DNA of 5,771 bases from positions 1-5,771 of the forward strand of contig DATDRS010000333.1 of the NCBI GenBank assembly GCA_035291605.1. Direction: 5' to 3'. The DNA is from DATDRS01 sp035291605 (GTDB taxonomy: Bacteria; Chloroflexota; Anaerolineae; Anaerolineales; UBA6663). A model generated the notes under the pieces. The model was not told the origin of the DNA. It saw only the letters and a list, made by a program, of their open reading frames with translations, and made no database searches. Shown here in pieces: positions 1 through 5,007 of the stretch; the first letter of the stretch is position 1, and each line of letters opens with the position of its first letter. A program made the position numbers and the translations under genes.

Positions 1-30
1 TAAACGAATGAAGCGCGGCCCATTCGTTTA
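1..30. repeat. Perfect inverted repeat (10-bp stem, 10-nt loop) at the 3' end of the SDR gene
   Basis: TAAACGAATG (1-10) is the exact reverse complement of CATTCGTTTA (21-30), with a 10-nt GC-rich loop between. The right arm contains the SDR stop codon (TTA at 28-30 on the plus strand), so the hairpin would form right at the end of the SDR message. It could act as a transcription terminator or a 3'-stabilising stem. The stem is AT-rich for a terminator, and the sequence where a U-tract would lie is outside the window, so its role is undecided. Confidence 0.6.
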
Positions 31-858
31 CGCGGAGCGGTTTTCCATTCGTTGACCGGGTGTCTTCACAGAGTCCAATCTCGGCGTCGGCGAATGAATC
101 GTCCACCCGCCGTCCACCACGAGGGTCTCTCCCGTGATGTACGGGTTCTCGACGAGGAAGAGCAGGGCGCGGGCCACGTCTACGGGGCGACCGGCACGGC
201 CCGCCGGGGAAACGCTGCCCCAGTGAGCATCGTAGTTTGGGTCGTCGTTGAGGTTGCGTTGATTGAGGGTGGCGCCGATGCCGAGGGCGTTGACGCTGAC
301 GCGGTGCGGGCCAAGTTCGAGCGCGAGGCAGCGCGCCATTTGCTGCAGGCCGGCCTTGGAGGTGCCATAGACAGAAAGATACTGGATGGCTCGTATCCCC
401 GCCACCGAAGAGGAGAAGACAATTGACCCCGGCGTGCCTTGCCGGATCATCTGCTGGGCGGCGGCCTGCGCGCCGAAGAATGACCCTTTGAGGTTGAGGT
501 CCATGACAGTATCCCAGGCGGCCTCGGTGTATTCGAGGCAGGGCGCCCACAGGGTCAGCCCGGCGTTGGCGACGAAGATGTCCAGCCGGCCAAACTCGCT
601 CACCGCGCGGGCAATCATGCCCCGGGTTTCAGAGACAATCGAGCAATCACAGTCGTGGGGCAGGGCCGTTCCACCGATAGAACGGATGTGCGCAACGGTT
701 GCCTCCGCTAGTTCTGGCTCGCGGTAGTGGGCGACCAGCACGGCTGCGCCTTCCCGCGCCATCGCCTCTGCCATCGCCGCGCCGATTTCTCGACTGGCTC
801 CCGTGACAATAGCTGCTTTGCCTATAAGGCTTGCCGACTTGCTCTGGTTGTCATTCAT
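28..858 (-). CDS. SDR family NAD(P)-dependent oxidoreductase
   Basis: A 276-residue classical short-chain dehydrogenase/reductase: a cytoplasmic Rossmann-fold enzyme that interconverts alcohol and carbonyl groups using NAD(P). Seen: the cofactor motif TGASREIG (19-26), NAG (98-100), LNLKG with the structural Asn122, the catalytic triad Ser151, Tyr164 and Lys168 (YGTSK), and the C-terminal VVDGGW (247-252). Two departures from consensus: the second Gly of TGxxxGxG is Glu24, and the usual PG after the VNA motif is IG (VNALGIG, 189-195). About 24 residues follow VDGGW, a longer tail than most family members have. The start at 858 is preceded by GAGG about 7 nt upstream. It is divergent from the ROK regulator and sugar importer, so a role in sugar or polyol oxidation is likely by context. 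Substrate is unknown; annotations such as glucose 1-dehydrogenase or 3-oxoacyl-ACP reductase would be guesses. Confidence 0.93.
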   Translation of the reverse strand: MNDNQSKSASLIGKAAIVTGASREIGAAMAEAMAREGAAVLVAHYREPELAEATVAHIRSIGGTALPHDCDCSIVSETRGMIARAVSEFGRLDIFVANAGLTLWAPCLEYTEAAWDTVMDLNLKGSFFGAQAAAQQMIRQGTPGSIVFSSSVAGIRAIQYLSVYGTSKAGLQQMARCLALELGPHRVSVNALGIGATLNQRNLNDDPNYDAHWGSVSPAGRAGRPVDVARALLFLVENPYITGETLVVDGGWTIHSPTPRLDSVKTPGQRMENRSA

Positions 859-910
859 TTTCGCCTCACATAATATTCTACAACTTGGTTGTGATTCACG
901 GAGAAAAGTA
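859..910. promoter_or_regulatory. SDR upstream half of the divergent intergenic region
   Basis: AT-rich compared with the flanking genes. On the minus strand it holds -10-like hexamers TAGAAT (880-875) and TATTAT (875-870), but no good -35 partner at 16-18 nt, so an SDR promoter is only plausible. A small perfect dyad, ACAAC-TTG-GTTGT (880-892), lies just upstream of these hexamers. It could be a regulator site or chance. Confidence 0.3.
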
Positions 911-938
911 TTGACTTTTCAAAATGCGGTGATATTAT
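911..938 (+). promoter_or_regulatory. Sigma70-type promoter for the ROK gene (and probably the transporter operon)
   Basis: A -35 hexamer TTGACT (911-916; 5 of 6 to TTGACA) and a -10 hexamer TATTAT (933-938; 5 of 6 to TATAAT) are separated by 16 nt, in an AT-rich stretch. The expected transcription start is near 944-946, about 32 nt before the ROK start codon and inside the inverted repeat at 943-969. This is the best promoter seen in the window. Confidence 0.7.
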
Positions 939-942
939 AGAA

Positions 943-969
943 TTTAGTTTGTTTTAGAAACCAACTAAA
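943..969. promoter_or_regulatory. Probable ROK repressor operator (12-3-12 inverted repeat)
   Basis: The left arm TTTAGTTTGTTT (943-954) and the reverse complement of 958-969, TTTAGTTGGTTT, match at 11 of 12 positions around a 3-nt centre. The half-site is very close to the XylR operator half-site known from Firmicutes (TTAGTTTGTTT type), and XylR belongs to the ROK family. The repeat begins 4 nt after the -10 box, covers the predicted transcription start and ends 7 nt before the ROK start codon. Bound repressor would therefore block initiation. Autoregulation by the adjacent ROK protein is the direct inference. Confidence 0.75.
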
Positions 970-976
970 ACACAAG

Positions 977-2275
977 ATGGCAGCGAAAATTCGGAGTGCA
1001 GACTACTCGCTGATGCGTGAGATGAACATCGCGCTCATCTTGGAATGTCTGCATCGGGAAGCGCCTCTCTCTCGCGCCCGACTGGCGCAAATCACTGGCC
1101 TGAACAAGACGACGGTCTCGAGCCTGGTCAAAGAACTCCTGGAGGCCCGGTTTGTCCGCGAACAAGGTTTGGACTCAGGCGACAAGGGCCGCCCGGCCAT
1201 TCAACTCCAGCTCAACCCGGACGCGGGCAGCATCATTGGCGCAGAAATCGGCGTTGATTTTATCGCCGCCCTCCTCACCAATTTCTCCGCTGAGATTCTC
1301 TGGCGCCACCAAGAGAGTACCACGAATCTGAAAGGACAGGAGGCCATCCTGAACCGGGCGATGGAAATCCTGCAACAGGCGTGTGTGGTTGCGCAAAACC
1401 ATCCCGGCTCGATCCTGGGTCTGGGCCTGGGAGTTCCCGGCCTGGTGGATGTCTCCACTGGCACGCTGTTGTTCGCTCCCAACTTAAAGTGGTCCGATGT
1501 GCCCCTGCGCCGCCAGCTGGAAGGCAAGTTCAACTTCCCGACTTATGTGGACAACGAGGCCAACATGGCCGCGCTCGGCGAGAGCTACTTTGGCGCGGCG
1601 CGCGGCTCCGACTTTGTGTTGTACGTGAGCTCGGGGGTGGGGCTGGGGGGCGGTATCGTGCTCAATCGGCGTATCCTGCCGGGCGCGGCAGGCTTCGCGG
1701 GCGAGGTCGGCCACATGACCATGGATCCCAATGGCCCGCGCTGCAACTGCGGCAACTTCGGCTGCTGGGAAACCTTCGTCAGCCAGTGGGCGGTCTTCCG
1801 GCGCGTGCGGGAGGCGGTTGCCGCCGGTCAGGCGTCATCGCTGGTCAACGCTACACAAGGAGACCTTGAAAAGCTCACCATCCCGCTCATGGTGGAAGCA
1901 GCGCGTGCGGGTGACGCGGTGGCGCGGGCCGCGCTCGAGGAAACCGGGCGCTACTTCGGCGTCGGGCTGGCCAACCTGATCAACGCGCTCAACCCTCAAC
2001 GCGTCGTGTTCGGCGGCATCTTGAGTTTGGCGCATGAATTCCTGGTGCCGGTCATTCAGGAGGTCGTCAAAGAACGCGCCCTGCGCTGGTCGCGCGAAAC
2101 GACCGAGATTGTGATTGCGGCCTACGGCGGGGACGCCTGTATGATGGGCGGGATTGCTGCCGTGTATCACCACGTTTTGTCCCAGCCCCTGGCGGTACGC
2201 GCCTCGGATGCGTTGTTTCGGATTGTGAACGTGACGGAATCTACGGCTGGAAAATCTCCAGGCTATGCCCGTTGA
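977..2275 (+). CDS. ROK family transcriptional regulator (XylR/NagC/Mlc type repressor)
   Basis: 432 residues, the normal length for a ROK repressor. An N-terminal winged helix-turn-helix (about 12-75) has a recognition helix near 42-55 (LNKTTVSSLVKELL) and a GRPA wing (71-74). The ROK sugar-sensing domain follows: GLGLGVPGLVD (148-158), DNEAN (192-196), the glycine-rich GVGLGGG (220-226), the ligand motif ExGH (Glu243, His246) and the zinc site His246, Cys256, Cys258, Cys263 in CNCGNFGCWE. Glu194 stands where ROK sugar kinases have the catalytic Asp (NDAN), which fits a sensor rather than a kinase. The start at 977 fits homologous N-termini, but no clear Shine-Dalgarno precedes it; the operator occupies most of the leader. 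Likely a sugar-released repressor of itself and the downstream importer, perhaps also of the divergent SDR. The effector sugar cannot be read from sequence. Confidence 0.95.
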   Translation: MAAKIRSADYSLMREMNIALILECLHREAPLSRARLAQITGLNKTTVSSLVKELLEARFVREQGLDSGDKGRPAIQLQLNPDAGSIIGAEIGVDFIAALLTNFSAEILWRHQESTTNLKGQEAILNRAMEILQQACVVAQNHPGSILGLGLGVPGLVDVSTGTLLFAPNLKWSDVPLRRQLEGKFNFPTYVDNEANMAALGESYFGAARGSDFVLYVSSGVGLGGGIVLNRRILPGAAGFAGEVGHMTMDPNGPRCNCGNFGCWETFVSQWAVFRRVREAVAAGQASSLVNATQGDLEKLTIPLMVEAARAGDAVARAALEETGRYFGVGLANLINALNPQRVVFGGILSLAHEFLVPVIQEVVKERALRWSRETTEIVIAAYGGDACMMGGIAAVYHHVLSQPLAVRASDALFRIVNVTESTAGKSPGYAR

Positions 2276-2300
2276 GGGCGCGTCCGTCTGAGCATGTGAA

Positions 2301-2311
2301 AAAGGAGGTGA
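2301..2311 (+). promoter_or_regulatory. Orphan perfect Shine-Dalgarno sequence in the SBP leader
   Basis: AAAGGAGGTGA is a full 11-nt complement to the usual 3' tail of 16S rRNA, yet no ATG, GTG or TTG lies at normal spacing behind it. The GTG within it (2308-2310) is in frame with the binding-protein gene but has no ribosome site of its own. It lies in the loop of a weak stem (GAGC and TGT at 2290-2297 against ACAGCTC at 2311-2317, one bulge). It may be a ribosome standby site, a remnant, or the ribosome site of a short leader frame that would need a non-standard start. Confidence 0.5.
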
Positions 2312-2384
2312 CAGCTCATAACGAAATCTCAGCTCACAGCGCGTTGCGCAGCAAATATCCACCGTTTCTTCATTCGTCAACCTT

Positions 2385-2391
2385 GGAGGAG
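2385..2391 (+). promoter_or_regulatory. Ribosome binding site of the binding-protein gene
   Basis: GGAGGAG lies 6-8 nt before the ATG at 2398. It decides the start: the longer in-frame reading from TTG 2272 has no such site and would bury the lipoprotein signal peptide 42 residues inside the protein. Confidence 0.85.
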
Positions 2392-2397
2392 ACCATC

Positions 2398-3774
2398 ATG
2401 AACAAACGACTTATCAGCGCGATGGCAGTCATCACGATGCTGTCGCTTGTGCTGGCTGCGTGTGGCGGCCCAGCCGCAACTACTGCTGCCCCACAGCCGA
2501 CCTCACCCCCACCAGCCCCGAAGGTGTCCGAGCTGAAGATCCTCTGGGCCCAGTGGGACCCGGCCGACTACCTGCAGCAGATCGGCAACCTGTACGAGCA
2601 GGAAAAGGGCATCAAGGTGACGATCGTGCAGGAGCCCTGGGGGTCGTTCGGCAGCCTCTTCAACACCGAGATGGCGGCCAAGGGCACCTCGTGGGACATG
2701 GTCGTGGGCGACAGCCAATGGCTGGGCCAGAACGCCACCACGGGCAACTACGTGGACCTCACCGACTTCATGAAGAGCAACGGCCTGGACAAGACCGTTA
2801 CGCCTGCCACCCTGAAGTACTACGGCGAGTACCCGGCCAACTCCGGCAAGTACTATGCCTACCCCACCGAGGGTGATGCCGACGGCTGGGCCTACCGCAA
2901 GGACCTGTTCGAGGATCCCAAGGAAAAGGATGCCTTCAAGGCCAAGTACGGCTACGACCTGGCGGTGCCCAAGACTTACAAGGAACTCAAGGACATCGCC
3001 GAGTTCTTCACCCGCAAGGATCAGGGCCTGTACGGCGTGGCCATCTACACGCAGATTGACTATGACGCCATGACCATGGGCGTCGAGAACACGTTCTTCG
3101 CATGGGGCGCCACCTGGCAGGACGCCAACAATAACGTCAAGGGCGTGGTCAACTCGCCCAAGGCCGTCGAGGCCTTGCAGGCCTACAAGGACCTGTATGA
3201 CTGCTGCCAGGTGCCGGGCCTGAGCAATGCCTTCTTCACCGAGACCAACGACGCCTTCATCGGCGGCAAGGCGGTGATGATCATGAATTACTTCGCCTTC
3301 TTCCCCGCGCTGGTCAACCCCGGCACCAACCCGAACTACGCCGATAAGGTCGGCTTTTTCGCCAACCCGGCCGGCCCCTCCGGCGATCGCGGCGCGGCGC
3401 TGGGCGGCCAGGGTATGAGCATCATCAGCCACATCAGCGCGGAGCGCCAGCAGGCGGCCAGGGACTTCATCCTGTGGTTCGCCCAGGACTCCATCCAGGA
3501 GAAATGGGCCGAGCTCGGCGGCTATACCTGCAACGCCAAGGTGCTCGCCAGCGACAAATTCCTGAAGACCACCCCCTTCAACCCGGCGTTCGCCGAGACC
3601 ATGACCTTCGTCAAGGACTTCTGGAACATCCCCGAGTTCGAGCAGCTCTTGAAGGTCACGCAGACGGAGTTCAGCAAGTTCATCGTCGAGGGTCAAGGCA
3701 CGGCCCAGGGCGCGCTCGACACGATCGTCGAGGAGCACGATAAGATCCTGAGAGAGAACGGTTACATCAAGTAG
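2398..3774 (+). CDS. ABC transporter extracellular sugar-binding lipoprotein (SBP family 1)
   Basis: A 458-residue precursor of the UgpB/MalE-like family 1 solute-binding proteins, which capture a sugar outside the membrane and deliver it to the permease pair. A type II signal peptide (1-21) has a positive start (MNKR), a hydrophobic core and the lipobox LAAC with lipidated Cys22. An Ala/Thr/Pro-rich linker (about 23-42) leads into the mature domain (ELKILWAQWDPADY, 45-58). WDMVVGDSQWLG (99-110) and YVDLTDF (118-124) form the typical first lobe. Aromatic residues are frequent (Trp81, Trp108, Trp164, Trp236, Trp240), as expected for a carbohydrate cleft. Adjacent cysteines occur at 269-270. 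Length is normal. Codons are strongly C/G-ending (AAG, AAC, CTG), fitting high expression. It follows the ROK gene by 122 nt and is followed by a strong hairpin, then the permeases. The sugar is not identifiable. Confidence 0.95.
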   Translation: MNKRLISAMAVITMLSLVLAACGGPAATTAAPQPTSPPPAPKVSELKILWAQWDPADYLQQIGNLYEQEKGIKVTIVQEPWGSFGSLFNTEMAAKGTSWDMVVGDSQWLGQNATTGNYVDLTDFMKSNGLDKTVTPATLKYYGEYPANSGKYYAYPTEGDADGWAYRKDLFEDPKEKDAFKAKYGYDLAVPKTYKELKDIAEFFTRKDQGLYGVAIYTQIDYDAMTMGVENTFFAWGATWQDANNNVKGVVNSPKAVEALQAYKDLYDCCQVPGLSNAFFTETNDAFIGGKAVMIMNYFAFFPALVNPGTNPNYADKVGFFANPAGPSGDRGAALGGQGMSIISHISAERQQAARDFILWFAQDSIQEKWAELGGYTCNAKVLASDKFLKTTPFNPAFAETMTFVKDFWNIPEFEQLLKVTQTEFSKFIVEGQGTAQGALDTIVEEHDKILRENGYIK

Positions 3775-3785
3775 CGCTGCGAATG

Positions 3786-3822
3786 CAAGGAGGGGAGGCG
3801 GCCCGGCCGCCTCCCCTCCTTG
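3786..3822 (+). terminator. Strong GC-rich hairpin after the binding-protein gene (partial terminator or mRNA stabiliser)
   Basis: The arms 3786-3801 and 3807-3822 pair perfectly over 16 bp around a 5-nt loop (CCCGG), starting 12 nt after the SBP stop codon. No U-tract follows, so it is not a classical intrinsic terminator. Known importer operons place such stems between binding-protein and permease genes (malE-malF in Escherichia coli is the standard case), where they protect the upstream message from 3' decay and lower downstream expression. That role is inferred here. Confidence 0.75.
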
Positions 3823-4038
3823 AGACACTATGTCTAAGCGCCCACCTGTCTCCGGAGGCCAAACGAAAGCCGTCTCCTGGGTATGTCACAGCGGCGATCG
3901 AAGCGTCTCTAACACTCGGACCGAAGACCCCTCGCAGCGCGAAGGGGGTGCGTCGCTCAGAGTGACAGCCCCAAAGGGTACCTTAGGCAACTTTCCCTGA
4001 AAGTCCGTGACCGCCCGACGAATGAAAGCGACACCGGC
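3823..4038. other. Structured spacer without a gene, between SBP and permease 1
   Basis: No convincing reading frame or promoter was found here. The central part can fold as a nested imperfect hairpin (3913-3964): CACTC/GAGTG outside, GAC/GTC next, then ACCCC (3927-3931) with GGGGT (3945-3949), and TCGC/GCGA closing on a 3-nt loop. The end of this element, CGTCGCTCAGAGTGACAG (3951-3968), has the look of dispersed intergenic repeats found in many bacterial genomes, but a single window cannot show copy number. A 60-codon frame running in from the hairpin has no ribosome site or recognisable product. Confidence 0.45.
3990..4004. repeat. Small perfect dyad, 6-3-6
   Basis: ACTTTC-CCT-GAAAGT is a perfect inverted repeat 34 nt before the permease 1 start codon. 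It could be a small RNA hairpin, a regulator site or chance. It does not resemble the ROK operator at 943-969. Confidence 0.3.
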
Positions 4039-5004
4039 ATGACCACAGCCAATGCCCACACCCACACTGCGCTCCCTACGTCCGGCGCAGGGAAGCAACG
4101 CCGCCATCTGAGCGACGGGGCCATCCGCAACCTGTTCATCTGGCCCACGCTGGCGCTGTTGATCACGATGAACGTCTTCCCGCTGCTCTACAGCCTGTAC
4201 CTGAGCTTCACGAACTACTCGGCCATCGCCGGTAAGGCCCCGGTGTGGGTGGCCTTCAAGAATTTCGGCGACATCTTGGGCGACGAGCAGGTCTGGCAGC
4301 ACTTCGCCACTACCGGCCGGTACGCGCTGCTCTCCGTGAGCCTGCAGACGCTGCTGGGCTTCGGCCTGGCGATGCTCGTCCGCCAGAAGTTCCGCGGCAG
4401 CGGACTGGTCACCACGTTCATCCTGGTGCCGATGATGATCTCCCCGGTGGTGGTCGGGCTGTTCTGGAAACTGATGTACAACCCCACCTTCGGCTACTTC
4501 AACTACCTGCTCGGTTTCACCGACCCCTCCCGGGCCCCGGACATCATCGCCAGCGCATTCGCGGGCAAGCCCGTGCCCAACCTGGCGTTATATGGAGTGG
4601 TACTGGTGGACGTTTGGATGTGGAGCCCGTTCGTGATGCTGCTGGTCCTCTCCGGCCTGAACGCGATCCCGGATTACCTTTACGAGGCGGCGGCGATTGA
4701 CCGGGCCAGCTCGTGGTTCCAGTTCTGGCGCATCACCCTGCCGCAAGTCGCGCCCCTGCTCCTGATCGCCGTGCTCTTCCGCACCATCGAGGCTTTCAAG
4801 TCCTTCGACCTGGTGATGGGCATGACCGGCGGCGGACCGGGTGACCAGACGGAACTGGTGGCCGTCTACCTGTATCGAGCCGCCTTCCTCGGTCAATTCC
4901 GCACCGGTTATTCCAGCGCGCTGGCCTACATCATTCTCATCATCATCATCGCCGTCAGTAATCTGTACATCAAATACCTTAACCAGATCCGCGGGGAGAG
5001 CTAA
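4039..5004 (+). CDS. ABC sugar transporter permease, MalF/UgpA type
   Basis: A 321-residue inner-membrane subunit that forms half of the translocation channel. A hydrophilic N-terminal tail (1-30) is followed by six predicted membrane segments near 31-55, 93-114, 122-146, 185-207, 236-258 and 291-313. The cytoplasmic EAA loop that docks on the ATPase spans 216-235 (EAAAIDRASSWFQFWRITLP). The usual Gly of EAAxxxG is Arg222; the rest of the motif, with Ile232 and Leu-Pro at 234-235, is intact. FDLVMGMTGGGP (256-267) is typical of the family. The ATG at 4039 has only a weak GAAAG upstream. A six-codon frame (4022-4042) ends in an ATGA overlap with it and might couple translation. Permease 2 follows after 3 nt. 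Substrate is unassigned. Confidence 0.95.
   Translation: MTTANAHTHTALPTSGAGKQRRHLSDGAIRNLFIWPTLALLITMNVFPLLYSLYLSFTNYSAIAGKAPVWVAFKNFGDILGDEQVWQHFATTGRYALLSVSLQTLLGFGLAMLVRQKFRGSGLVTTFILVPMMISPVVVGLFWKLMYNPTFGYFNYLLGFTDPSRAPDIIASAFAGKPVPNLALYGVVLVDVWMWSPFVMLLVLSGLNAIPDYLYEAAAIDRASSWFQFWRITLPQVAPLLLIAVLFRTIEAFKSFDLVMGMTGGGPGDQTELVAVYLYRAAFLGQFRTGYSSALAYIILIIIIAVSNLYIKYLNQIRGES
4993..4998 (+). promoter_or_regulatory. Ribosome binding site of permease 2
   Basis: GGGGAG, inside the last codons of permease 1, lies 9 nt before the ATG at 5008. With the 3-nt gap between the genes this supports coupled translation of the two permeases. Confidence 0.6.
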
Positions 5005-5007
5005 GCC

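Noticed and set aside
52..426. 124-codon plus-strand frame opposite the SDR gene
   Set aside because: The SDR on the other strand has all family motifs; this frame has an Arg/Gly/Ala-rich product without any.
2272..2397. 42-residue N-terminal extension of the binding protein from TTG 2272
   Set aside because: It would bury the lipoprotein signal peptide and overlap the ROK stop, while ATG 2398 has a strong ribosome site.
2276..2397. Second promoter or ROK operator in front of the binding-protein gene
   Set aside because: No paired -35/-10 and no copy of the TTTAGTTTGTTT half-site; transcription from 911-938 is simpler.
2503..3828. 441-codon frame on the minus strand, antisense to the binding-protein gene
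   Set aside because: It mirrors the strongly biased codon usage of the SBP gene. The product is a low-complexity Leu/Val/Gly-rich string with no domain, and it starts inside the hairpin flank.
3783..3965. 60-codon frame after the binding-protein gene
   Set aside because: It begins inside the 16-bp hairpin, lacks a ribosome site and shows no protein-like features; the RNA structures explain the region better.
3962..3990. Possible promoter for the permeases (GTGACA as -35)
   Set aside because: No acceptable -10 hexamer lies 15-19 nt downstream.
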